Assembly (NCBI RefSeq): GCF_005154805.1
Contig: NZ_CP039727.1
Coordinates: 4,709,501-4,773,500, forward strand
From: Bacillus sp. S3
GTDB taxonomy: Bacteria > Bacillota > Bacilli > Bacillales > Cytobacillaceae
Direction of reading: 5' to 3'
Length of the DNA stretch: 64,000 nt
The notes beneath the pieces are model-generated. The model saw only the letters and a list, made by a program, of their open reading frames with translations. It did no database searches and had not been told where the DNA came from. This document shows, piece by piece, positions 17,499-24,832 of the stretch. Made by a program: the position numbers and the translations under genes. Numbering within the stretch: the first letter of the stretch is position 1; the number at the start of each line of letters is the position of its first letter.

Positions 17499-17846
17499 AT
17501 GGATTGGATTCATTTTTGATGAAAATCCGGAGCGAAATAAATTCAAAAGGGGGTATTGGTTGCATTTTTGATAAAAATCCTGAGTGAATTGAATCCAATA
17601 GAGGGTATTGGTTGCATTTTTGATAAAAATCCTGAGTGAATTGAATCTAATAGAGGGTATTGGTTGCATTTTTGATAAAAATCCTGAGTGAATTGAATCC
17701 AATAGAGGGTATTGGTTGCATTTTTGGTAAAAGTCCTGAGTGAATTGAATCCAATAGGGGGTATTGGATTCATTTTTGGTAAAAGTCCTGAGTGAATTGA
17801 ATCCAATAGAGGGTATTGGATTCATTTTTGGTAAAAATCCTCGGTT
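17499..17846. repeat. Tandem array A1: about 6.7 units of 52 bp
   Basis: The landmark GGGTATTGG starts at 17551, 17603, 17655, 17707, 17759 and 17811, exactly 52 bp apart, with a decayed unit at 17499. Each unit is an imperfect hairpin, GAATCCAATA-loop-TATTGG(ATTC/TTGC), followed by a spacer containing ATTTTTG(A/G)TAAAA and CCTGAGTGAATT. The hairpin arms are perfect in the last units. A 52-bp unit is not a multiple of three, so open frames crossing it are artefacts. The rest of 17320-17970 has no gene. Confidence 0.9.
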
Positions 17847-17940
17847 TTATGAATCAAAATCCATGGAAACCTCTATGTAACCATGCACCCACTATGTCGC
17901 ACTCGGCCCCAACAGCGTCGCTTTAAAAACAAACATAAAG

Positions 17941-17967
17941 AAAACAGAGAGGCTCGCTCCCTGTTTT
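17941..17967 (-). terminator. Terminator of the GNAT gene
   Basis: An 11-bp stem (one G-U wobble on the leftward strand) with a 5-nt loop, ending in TTTT, four bases after the acetyltransferase stop. Confidence 0.65.
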
Positions 17968-17970
17968 ACT

Positions 17971-18540
17971 TTAGCGGTGGTCTGACCCAGTGGCCTTTAT
18001 TTTTCGATTTAAAACAGTTTCCAGTAAGCCCCAGGCTTCCTCACAGCTTGGATCTGTGATGTAAGGCTCAAATCCATAGTTCAAGTACATATTGACCGCT
18101 TGATAACTTGTCGTTTGCGATGTGAGATAGGCTTTTGAATGATGTTTCGCTAAAATATTCATGGCCGCACTGAGTAAGGGTTTTGACAATTTCTTCCCCT
18201 GATAGTCAGGCACAACACCTACCCAATGGATTCTGCCCCATATTTCTCCATCATCATTTAAGTCGCCATACCACGCTGTTGTCGTTCCAATCACTTCGCC
18301 ATTTTCATTCTCGATGAAAACACATCTTCTTGTCATCTCATCTATATCGTCGCCAAATTCTTTATTGAAGCGTTCGAGTGCGGCTTCCTCATCTTTAAAT
18401 TCGCCTGCACTTGTCTCAACCTTAGCCCAATGATGTTCATCGCCTTTTTCAAATAACCTCATTCGAAAACCGGGTGGTAGTTCATATTGAGGTATATCCA
18501 ACAAATCTTTTCTCACCATTTTAAGTCGAATTCTCTTCAT
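17971..18540 (-). CDS. GNAT family N-acetyltransferase
   Basis: A 189-residue single-domain acetyltransferase. The acetyl-CoA motif is VGVVPDYQGKKLSKPLLSAAM (Q/RxxGxG/A-like, degenerate as QGKKLS), preceded by the beta-4 strand IWGRIHWVGV. A C-terminal TSQTTSYQAVNMYLNYGFEP segment is the usual GNAT helix alpha-4/beta-6 region. The substrate is unknown. It starts with ATG after GGAGATGATC. It stands alone between array A1 and the second peptidase/aminotransferase pair. Confidence 0.82.
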   Translation of the reverse strand: MKRIRLKMVRKDLLDIPQYELPPGFRMRLFEKGDEHHWAKVETSAGEFKDEEAALERFNKEFGDDIDEMTRRCVFIENENGEVIGTTTAWYGDLNDDGEIWGRIHWVGVVPDYQGKKLSKPLLSAAMNILAKHHSKAYLTSQTTSYQAVNMYLNYGFEPYITDPSCEEAWGLLETVLNRKIKATGSDHR

Positions 18541-18614
18541 TTAGATCATCTCCTTCTAGTGATTACCTCCATGTTACATTTAGGTTTGCTAAAATTTCCA
18601 ATTTTCCACGCTTT

Positions 18615-19676
18615 CTATGTAAATGGACAAGCATGAACAACACGCCCCATTCTGCCTTGCGTCGTTACTGCTTGTGATAAGGAGTTTAAAATCGCTTCTT
18701 CCGCAGCCTCTGCAGCTCCGGTAAAAAGTTGATTGAAAAGCGGTTGGTCTTCCCTTAACTGACTGCGTGTTTCGATTAGTTCGTTTGTAAAATGCGGAAT
18801 TTTATTCGCAGTTGAAAAACCGATCACGATATCGCCGCTTCCATGGCTAAGGTGGCTTCCCGTTCGGCCAAGACCAATTCCGCATCGTTTGACTACCCTC
18901 TGCAACTGTCTGCTACTAAGCGGGGCATCTGTTGCTAAAACGATAATAATCGATCCGTCTTCTGTTTTCGATAAGGCTGAAACAGGTTCTTCCCGCAGCG
19001 GCAAATACCGCAAGCCTTGAAACTCTTCTTTTTTCCCAAAATTACTTAGTACCATACAGCCCACTGTGAATGAATGACCACCGTCCTCAACGATCCGGGA
19101 GGAAGAACCAATCCCCCCTTTATACCCGAAGCAAACCATTCCCTTCCCTGCTCCGACAGCTCCTTCCGCCGCAGCATGATTGGATGCTTTTTTAATGGCT
19201 TCCATCGCATGCTCCGGTTGAACTGGGAACTGCCGGATCGAGTTTAAATGGCTGTCACTACACTCCCCGACTACCACATTAATCGTTCCAGTTGTATCAC
19301 CAATTTCGGGATTTTCCTCGAGCATATAGCTTAGGGTTCCTTGGGTAACTGCCGGAACCCCGAACGTATTCGTTAACATAATCGGTGACTCAAGAACACC
19401 CAATTCGTTCACTTGGATGAGGCCGGTTGTTTTTCCAAAACCATTTAACACATAGCTTGCGGCCGTTACTTTTTCTTTAAAAAGGTTGCCGCCATGCGGT
19501 AAGATCGCAGTTACACCTGTACATGCATAATCTTCCAAGTTTTCTAAAGGGTAATCAAGGGTAACATGGCCAACCTGAACGCCCATAACATCCGTAATAC
19601 AATTTTTCTGACCGACAGGGAGCCGTCCGATGACAATCCCCCGTTCCCTCACTTTCTTAGGCTCATGATTCTCCAA
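18615..19676 (-). CDS. P1 family peptidase (DmpA/BapA type), copy 2
   Basis: Paralogue of the 1077-2138 protein with the same motifs: ITDVMGVQVGHVT, NTFGVPAVTQGT and the self-cleavage site HGSGDIVIGFST. The longest frame starts at 19733, inside the preceding dat gene. A TTG at 19676, six bases after GGAGGA, gives exactly 353 residues, the same as copy 1, and is the better start. It follows the second D-amino-acid aminotransferase by 40 bp, whereas in the dpp operon the order is reversed. It probably releases N-terminal residues from short peptides. Confidence 0.86.
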   Translation of the reverse strand: MENHEPKKVRERGIVIGRLPVGQKNCITDVMGVQVGHVTLDYPLENLEDYACTGVTAILPHGGNLFKEKVTAASYVLNGFGKTTGLIQVNELGVLESPIMLTNTFGVPAVTQGTLSYMLEENPEIGDTTGTINVVVGECSDSHLNSIRQFPVQPEHAMEAIKKASNHAAAEGAVGAGKGMVCFGYKGGIGSSSRIVEDGGHSFTVGCMVLSNFGKKEEFQGLRYLPLREEPVSALSKTEDGSIIIVLATDAPLSSRQLQRVVKRCGIGLGRTGSHLSHGSGDIVIGFSTANKIPHFTNELIETRSQLREDQPLFNQLFTGAAEAAEEAILNSLSQAVTTQGRMGRVVHACPFT

Positions 19677-19716
19677 AACAATTCCTCCTAAGAGCAGGTT
19701 TTTGCCCAAACCTAAA

Positions 19717-20559
19717 CTACTTATTTTCTCCAATCAATTTTTGAAATTCCTGATACATCCTCAACGTTAAATCTCCAGGCTTTCCATCGTTGATGTCCTT
19801 GTCATCCACTTTCACAATCGGTAAAATTTCCGATGAAGTACTTGTGATAAACACTTCATTAGCTGCCAGTAAGTCATCTGGTGTGAACATTTTTTCAATG
19901 AAAGGTATTCCTAAAGAGTGCGTAACTTTTTCAACGGCCATCCGTGTGATCCCCGATAAAATCTGCTTCGATAGCGGGGTTGTGTAGACTGCCCCGTCTT
20001 TAATCATATACACATTCGAGCTCGTTCCTTCGGTGACATAGCCATCTTTTACGAGGATCGCTTCAAAGCAGCCGCGTTCATGCGCAGTTTGCTTTGCCAA
20101 AATATTGGGCAGAAGATTTAACGATTTAATATAACAATTAGCCCACCGCTCATCTGCATGGAAAATCGCCGTCACACCGTTTTCTCTTAAAGATTTTTCA
20201 ATCATTCTTGCCGGCCTGACGGTCATGGAAACGGACAAAGGCGCTTGTGGAAAAAGATGCTTTCGTACGGCAATTCCTCTGGTAATTTGTAAATACACAT
20301 CACAATCTAGTAAGTTCGATTTTTGGACGCATTCCAAAATCAGGGCTTTAAACTCTTCCGGAGATTTTTCCATTTGTAATTTAATGGCCCCTGCACTTGT
20401 GATTAGCCGCTGCAAATGTTCGTCCAGCATAAAAGGTTTTCCATTATACACGCGGATTACCTCATACACACCATCGCCAAATTGATGTCCCCTTTCATCA
20501 ATTGGAACGACTGGTTGATCCAGTTGGATATATTCTCCGTTAAAATAACCAATGCTCAT
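19717..20559 (-). CDS. dat: D-amino-acid aminotransferase, copy 2
   Basis: A 280-residue class IV aminotransferase with catalytic Lys145 in YIKSLNLLPN, the position numbered in Bacillus D-amino-acid transaminases. DERGHQFGDGVYEVIRVY and EGTSSNVYMIKDG are intact. It resembles copy 1 throughout, with a slightly longer C-terminus. It heads a two-gene leftward unit with the P1 peptidase. A second pair suggests either a dosage effect or different substrate ranges (inference). Confidence 0.88.
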   Translation of the reverse strand: MSIGYFNGEYIQLDQPVVPIDERGHQFGDGVYEVIRVYNGKPFMLDEHLQRLITSAGAIKLQMEKSPEEFKALILECVQKSNLLDCDVYLQITRGIAVRKHLFPQAPLSVSMTVRPARMIEKSLRENGVTAIFHADERWANCYIKSLNLLPNILAKQTAHERGCFEAILVKDGYVTEGTSSNVYMIKDGAVYTTPLSKQILSGITRMAVEKVTHSLGIPFIEKMFTPDDLLAANEVFITSTSSEILPIVKVDDKDINDGKPGDLTLRMYQEFQKLIGENK

Positions 20560-20599
20560 ACTTTCTAACCTCCTGATGGTTAATCATAGCTTAATTTTC

Positions 20600-20630
20600 C
20601 GACAAATATCGGGGCGGGCCAGTGGTACCA
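20600..20630. repeat. 31-bp dispersed repeat, copy B
   Basis: It matches 175-205 at about 26 of 31 bases. It lies 40 bp upstream of the second dat gene, whereas copy A lies downstream of the first. Confidence 0.5.
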
Positions 20631-20761
20631 CTACAATGTTACACCAATGACAACTGATTTGTCCCCAGGAATCGGAATGAAAATCTTGTTGCTTACACAA
20701 TAGGTATTTCTCCAAAGGGGACTATTAATCCCCTTAAATAAGATAATTAGTTATTTTATAG

Positions 20762-20791
20762 TTGACTTTTTGCGCCATTACAAGGTAGTAT
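20762..20791 (+). promoter_or_regulatory. Possible sigma-A promoter for the tandem-RHH gene
   Basis: TTGACT at 20762-20767 and TAGTAT at 20786-20791 are separated by 18 bp, about 33 bp before the ATG at 20825. The -10 has two mismatches, so this is a motif match only. Confidence 0.45.
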
Positions 20792-20824
20792 ATGGATACA
20801 AGTTTTTTAAGGAGCGATGTTTTG

Positions 20825-21208
20825 ATGAAAGAAATCAAAAAAGAATGGTCGGTCAAATTAGCCCTTTTTGAAAGTGAGTATACTACCTTACAAGATCTTG
20901 CATCCGAAATTGATATAACCGTAAAAAAATTGGTAAACAAATCCATTAAACTGGCATTAAAAGATTATGAGAAGAAACACCATATCAAAAGATCGAGCCA
21001 AATAAGATATGTCGAAGATACTGAGTTGAGAACATATAGCTTTAAAATCAAAGAAAAGCATTATGAAAAACTAAAGGGCATTTCCGACTCATTGGAAATG
21101 AATGTGAAAGAAATAGTCAAATGTATTTTATCCTATTACCCAAATGTAGTGGTGAAGGCGGTTGAGGCGGCAGAAGAGGCAGCATTGGAGGAATATTATT
21201 TAAAATAA
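20825..21208 (+). CDS. Small protein with two ribbon-helix-helix-like repeats
   Basis: About 127 residues, rich in Lys and Glu. Two segments align with each other: WSVKLALFESEY...ITVKKLVNKSIKLAL and YSFKIKEKHYEKL...MNVKEIVKCILSYY. Each reads as a beta-strand, helix, turn, helix, the layout of an RHH (Arc/MetJ) DNA-binding unit. A single chain carrying two such units could bind DNA without dimerising (inference). The start is ATG at 20825, ten bases after AAGGAG; a longer frame from 20792 includes that site and is unlikely. The next gene begins 17 bp downstream. I recognise no named family. Confidence 0.62.
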   Translation: MKEIKKEWSVKLALFESEYTTLQDLASEIDITVKKLVNKSIKLALKDYEKKHHIKRSSQIRYVEDTELRTYSFKIKEKHYEKLKGISDSLEMNVKEIVKCILSYYPNVVVKAVEAAEEAALEEYYLK

Positions 21209-21225
21209 AGGAGGATGGATGAAAA

Positions 21226-21963
21226 ATGAACAAATTACAAACGAAGCGCTTTACAAACGTGTTGAATGAAACAATCCTGCACATAAAGCCGAGGAGCAAA
21301 ATTGACCTAGATATTGTTGAAAGGTTTAAGCGTATTGTTACAGAAGTTGAATTCTGTGTTCATCCTACTCCTGGCAAAGAGTACTTGCCATTGCAGCAAT
21401 TTAGAATCTTAATGGACAAAATAATCAATGTGATCCATTTACGGGATATGGGGGAATTATATCAAGAATATCTTCATGCCGTTGATGAAAGTGATTTTTT
21501 GAGAAAGGGTAGAACGTTTTTATCACGGGAAAGAATGAACTCGGAACGCCTGATTCATCGTGAGAAATTCAATAGACCCCGGGTTGAAAACCTGATCCAA
21601 CATCTAAATAACCACATGGAACAGAAATTTTATAGGTTGCCTCCCTTGGACACCGGCTTACATAAAGCCAAGTTTTCCCTATTTGAATATCAATTAGGAT
21701 GGATAAGCAACGATAGCAGTATGGTCATTCATGATTGTGAAATGACTTATAAACAGAAAAATGGTAAAACAACATTGTTGGAAATAGAGCAAATCGTATT
21801 ATTCTTCGTATCAAATTTGTTTATCCCTTATTGTAAAGATCACAAGAACAAAGAATATCTAAAAACCATTCATAAAAAATGCAAAAACGATTTAATTCAA
21901 TCTAAATCTTTAAAGAAAAAACAGTTAAAACACTACAAAAAGGAATTACGTGGGGCTGTTTAA
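21226..21963 (+). CDS. Uncharacterised protein, 245 aa, partner of the tandem-RHH gene
   Basis: Not recognised. The protein is soluble and basic, with no membrane segment or signal. It is mostly helical, with a Lys-rich C-terminus (KKCKNDLIQSKSLKKKQLKHYKKEL) suggestive of nucleic-acid contact. It contains conserved-looking patches HPTPGKEYLPLQQFRILMDKI and TFLSRERMNSERLIHREKF. The ATG follows an AGGAGG site. Its 17-bp distance from the RHH-like gene implies one transcript. A regulator plus effector pair, such as a toxin-antitoxin or mobile-element module, is possible but unproven. Confidence 0.6.
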   Translation: MNKLQTKRFTNVLNETILHIKPRSKIDLDIVERFKRIVTEVEFCVHPTPGKEYLPLQQFRILMDKIINVIHLRDMGELYQEYLHAVDESDFLRKGRTFLSRERMNSERLIHREKFNRPRVENLIQHLNNHMEQKFYRLPPLDTGLHKAKFSLFEYQLGWISNDSSMVIHDCEMTYKQKNGKTTLLEIEQIVLFFVSNLFIPYCKDHKNKEYLKTIHKKCKNDLIQSKSLKKKQLKHYKKELRGAV

Positions 21964-21981
21964 AAGGGCCATAGGAAGGGC

Positions 21982-22040
21982 CATAGGGACGGTTATCATG
22001 CTTCACTTAAAAACGCTAGAAAAACCGTCCGTCCCACTGG
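21982..22040. repeat. Palindromic repeat family 1, full copy
   Basis: GGGACGGTT at 21986-21994 pairs with AACCGTCC at 22023-22030, and CCA(T/C) ends flank them. It lies between the converging unknown gene and the SRPBCC gene and may serve as a bidirectional terminator. Confidence 0.6.
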
Positions 22041-22050
22041 CTTTCCTTTG

Positions 22051-22488
22051 TCACTGATTTAATTTTTTGGCGATGGCAATACCCATTTCTTCGGTTATTT
22101 TAGGGATAACCGATTTTAAAACTGCATTAATCATTGGCCCCATTGCACCGCCGGCAGTCATATCAAGAAAGCCTGTTATCCGTGTTTTATTATTATCCAA
22201 CGGCTCTGCCAGAAAATATCCACTGCCTGAAAGGTTCTCATTTAGTCCTTTTAGATCAAACGTAACCCTGGTCGGTTCAATCCATTCTTTTATCGTGATC
22301 ATCAGATTAACCTTTTTCTTTATCGGCCCCATTTTACTATAGAATTCCCAGGTAGACTGGCGGTTAGTAAATTTCTGATGATGAATATATCCAGGAATAA
22401 GTGGTGCCCAGTGATCCATGTCCCTTACAAAATCCCACACCTCATTAATTGGTAAGCCTACCTCAACTTGAAACGTTCCGCTTGGCAT
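22051..22488 (-). CDS. SRPBCC family protein (CoxG-like)
   Basis: A 145-residue START/Bet v1-fold protein. The opening VEVGLPINEVWDFVRDMDHWAPLIPGY is the standard CoxG/SRPBCC strand-helix start. The end, GGAMGPMINAVLKSVIPKITEEMG, forms the long C-terminal helix that closes the hydrophobic cavity. It probably binds a lipid or other hydrophobic ligand. CO dehydrogenase genes, the context of true CoxG, are absent, so the role is open. It is a single leftward gene. Confidence 0.8.
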   Translation of the reverse strand: MPSGTFQVEVGLPINEVWDFVRDMDHWAPLIPGYIHHQKFTNRQSTWEFYSKMGPIKKKVNLMITIKEWIEPTRVTFDLKGLNENLSGSGYFLAEPLDNNKTRITGFLDMTAGGAMGPMINAVLKSVIPKITEEMGIAIAKKLNQ

Positions 22489-22662
22489 TCATTTTCCTTC
22501 TCTCCATTTCACTAAAAAAGACCTTCAAAATAGTTAAGGCCCTTTTTATATCTATATGTTCTTACACACATTTGTTGTAATTGGCTTTTTCACCCAAATG
22601 AAAAATGCGTTCTGAAGGAGAGGACCCCATAGCGGTCGGTGTCGGAACGGAAAACGTCCTGG

Positions 22663-22695
22663 AAAAAAAGTCAACAGAAGCGTCCCCATGGTCTT
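22663..22695. repeat. Palindromic repeat family 1, right half
   Basis: AAAAAGTCAACAGAAGCGTCCCC followed by ATGGTC, directly before the dehydrogenase stop codon. It matches the right halves of other family 1 copies. Confidence 0.5.
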
Positions 22696-22706
22696 TCTAT
22701 GTCTAT

Positions 22707-23675
22707 CTATTTGCTGATTACCGGTGTAAGCGGCTTATTGCCATTGAGGACACTCACTAGGTTATCGGCTGCTAGATTTGCCATGTTCGTTCTTGTTTGG
22801 ATACTAGCACTTCCGATGTGTGGCAAGGTGACAACGTTTGGTAACGTTAATAGTGGATGGTCAACAGGCACCGGCTCTTGTTCAAATACATCAAGTCCCG
22901 CGGCCCAAATTTGCCCGTCCTTCAATGCATGGTACAATGCAACCTCATCCACTATGCCGCCTCTGGCCGTGTTGACTAAAATGGCATTTCGTTTCATCAG
23001 GGCTAATTCTTTTTCACCAATGAGGTGATGAACCTCAGTGCTATATGGAAGAAGGAGGCAAACATAGTCAGACTGCTGTAATAACTCCGCTAGTGTGGCG
23101 TAATGAATTCCCAGCTCTTGTTCCTTTTCCGGCTTTCGCGTCCGATTATAATAGAGAACATTCATATCGAAGCCCTTTGCCCGCTTGACCAGCGCTTCGC
23201 CAATTCGCCCTAAACCGATGATCCCGATGGTGGCGCCATAAATATCCTGACCCGTCAGCTGCATCGGGGACCATGTCTTCCAGTCACCATTACGCAAATA
23301 GTCAGAGGATTCGACGACCCTTCGTGCGGCAGCCATTAACAGCGTAAAGGTTAAATCTGCTGTCGTTTCCGTCAATACACCAGGGGTATTAGTGACGACA
23401 ATCCCTTTCCTGGCAGCCGCTTGAATATCAATATGGTTATAGCCAACCGCTAATGTACTAATCACCTTTAAAGAAGGCGCTTTCGTTAAAACCTCTTCAT
23501 CAATCGTCTCCGTTAATAAACAAAAAAGTCCATCCACATCCTCAATCTCTTTTAGTAAAACATCCCTTGGAACAGGAACATCTTCCTCTTGCCACATTCT
23601 CACATAAAAATGGCTTGAAAGTTTATCAACGATTTCCGCAGGCAGCTTTCTTGTTATATACACCTTACTTTTCAA
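22707..23675 (-). CDS. D-2-hydroxyacid dehydrogenase (glyoxylate/hydroxypyruvate reductase type)
   Basis: About 322 residues of the NAD(P)-dependent D-isomer-specific family. The Rossmann motif is GATIGIIGLGRIGEALVKRAKGF. Catalytic residues are Arg in VNTARGGIVDE, Glu in the LDVFEQEPV segment and His in LPHIGSAS. It should reduce glyoxylate, hydroxypyruvate or 2-ketogluconate. The longest frame begins at 23717, but a TTG at 23675, six bases after GGTGGAG, gives the normal N-terminus KSKVYITRKLP and the usual length. It is a single gene. Confidence 0.87.
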   Translation of the reverse strand: MKSKVYITRKLPAEIVDKLSSHFYVRMWQEEDVPVPRDVLLKEIEDVDGLFCLLTETIDEEVLTKAPSLKVISTLAVGYNHIDIQAAARKGIVVTNTPGVLTETTADLTFTLLMAAARRVVESSDYLRNGDWKTWSPMQLTGQDIYGATIGIIGLGRIGEALVKRAKGFDMNVLYYNRTRKPEKEQELGIHYATLAELLQQSDYVCLLLPYSTEVHHLIGEKELALMKRNAILVNTARGGIVDEVALYHALKDGQIWAAGLDVFEQEPVPVDHPLLTLPNVVTLPHIGSASIQTRTNMANLAADNLVSVLNGNKPLTPVISK

Positions 23676-23879
23676 CTGATTCTCCACCTTTCGAGCCTTG
23701 CCCGGCACTAATAGCAAAAAATGATTTTAATGACGGATACAACCCGATAAACACATTATATAATTTATCGTAAATTTTCAATTGATCTGTCTCTGGTAGT
23801 CTGATTCCGGATTATTGCCTTAGCGGCGCTTTCTAATGAAGAAAATTACCCAACACCGGGGCGTGACAAGGTACCTGAA

Positions 23880-24096
23880 TCCTTAAAGACATTTTTCATC
23901 GTTTCGAAGTGGGGTTTGTCCTTAAGAAGCCTTATTAAAGACATTTTCTCCTCTTGATCGGGGCGTTTTGTCTTTAAGAAGCCTTATTAAAGACATTTCC
24001 TCCTCTTTTCTAGATTGTTTTGTCCTTAAGACCGCTTTTTAAGGACATTTTCTCCTCTTGCTCGGGGCGTTTTGTCTTTAACATCCTTCATCAAGC
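23880..24096. repeat. Tandem array A3: about 4 units of 52 bp
   Basis: TTAA(A/G)GAC starts at 23883, 23935, 23987 and 24039, with a decayed TCAAG at 24091, each exactly 52 bp apart. The unit is a hairpin, TGTCTTTAA-9 nt-TTAAAGACA, followed by a spacer TTTTCTCCTCTTGxTCGGGGCGTT. One unit has TGTCCTTAA with TTAAGGACA, a compensatory change that keeps the pairing. The 495-bp interval 23718-24212 has no gene. Confidence 0.9.
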
Positions 24097-24130
24097 CATG
24101 GTCAATTCCACAACCATGGCTAATTTTTTT
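24094..24130 (+). terminator. Rightward terminator closing array A3
   Basis: AGCCATGGT and ACCATGGCT (24094-24102, 24113-24121) form a 9-bp stem followed by eight Ts within AATTTTTTTTG. The only annotated genes nearby point left, so this terminator implies a rightward transcript through the array. Confidence 0.75.
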
Positions 24131-24212
24131 TGAAGAACTACTTTTTCACTTTGTGTAAGGATAAAGCAGTACAAGAGGGCCCCTGTTTCTTCTATATACT
24201 GTTCATCACGTA

Positions 24213-24446
24213 TTATCCTAAACTTTGACGTCGTTTTTCCCGATTTCTCTGTAATTCCCCTTGTTTCCATATATATTTTTGCATATACAGCTTTAAAACA
24301 TCTTTCATGGTCTTCCCATTTCTTTCTACAGCTTCCCGAAAATCATTTTTAACATTTTCCGGAATTTCGATACTTAGCCGTGCCGTTTTAACCTGCGATT
24401 CTAGCCCCTTTTTCAACCTTATGTTCTTTGTTCGTATTTTACACAT
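24213..24446 (-). CDS. Small ribbon-helix-helix protein
   Basis: 77 residues, basic. The central segment KTARLSIEIPENVKNDFREAVERNGKTMKDVLKLYMQKYI is a clear RHH: strand (TARLSIEIP), helix (ENVKNDFREAVERN), turn, helix (TMKDVLKLYMQKY). This is the fold of ParG/CopG/Arc repressors and many antitoxins. The start at 24446 follows GGAGGGGGATATCC; a longer frame to 24494 lacks a site. No toxin gene is adjacent, so it may act alone as a DNA-binding regulator. Confidence 0.7.
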   Translation of the reverse strand: MCKIRTKNIRLKKGLESQVKTARLSIEIPENVKNDFREAVERNGKTMKDVLKLYMQKYIWKQGELQRNREKRRQSLG

Positions 24447-24632
24447 GGATATCCCCCTCCATTTGATTATTTGAGAGCAAAAAACCCCTTCCAAAGATAA
24501 CCTATTAAATTAAACATTTTAAATAGTCTAAAGATTATCTAATTTTAACAACTGAAAGCGAATACATTAAAACAATATTTTTCGACAAAAATCGACAATT
24601 TTACTATTATCCATGATAGAATCGTCATATAA

Positions 24633-24699
24633 AAAAGTATGTCTTTCTATGGTTTGTTTGGTTTGGCGATTAAACAATACCACGAAAGAGCATACTTTT
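24633..24699. ncRNA. Candidate structured RNA: 67-nt long hairpin
   Basis: AAAAGTATG/CATACTTTT, CTTTC/GAAAG, TGGT/ACCA and TTGTTT/AAACAA pair in order, making a nearly continuous stem with small bulges and a 12-nt loop. T-rich runs follow on both strands. It lies in the 386-bp gap between the RHH gene and the LysR gene. It could be a bidirectional terminator, a small RNA or a MITE relic. Confidence 0.5.
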
Positions 24700-24780
24700 C
24701 GTTTTTTTCTGTTTTCTAGAATAAAGAAGAGTCGCTAAAGAGCCATCGCGGTTCAATTTCGTTCTTCCCATGATCTCTTT

Positions 24781-24832
24781 CATTCACTTTTCCTTGTTCA
24801 AAAAGCCAGCAGAACCGTCTGTCCCCTTGGTC
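24781..24832. repeat. Palindromic repeat family 1, right half
   Basis: TTCACTTTTCCTTGTTC, AAAAAGCCAGCAGAACCGTC and GTCCCCTTGGTC follow each other, ending at the LysR stop codon. The TTCACTTTTCCTTGTC core is shared with the full copy at 48333. Confidence 0.6.

Noticed and set aside
17388..17825. Open frame of 145 codons on the minus strand with repeated peptide motifs
   Set aside because: It only reads through the 52-bp array A1; 52 is not a multiple of three, so the frames rotate, and there is no ribosome site or family match.
17499..17846. Possible CRISPR array
   Set aside because: The spacers are as repetitive as the hairpins and no cas genes are present; the same holds for A2 and A3.
22639..23028. 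Rightward 129-codon open frame
   Set aside because: It overlaps the family 1 repeat and the antisense of the dehydrogenase gene.
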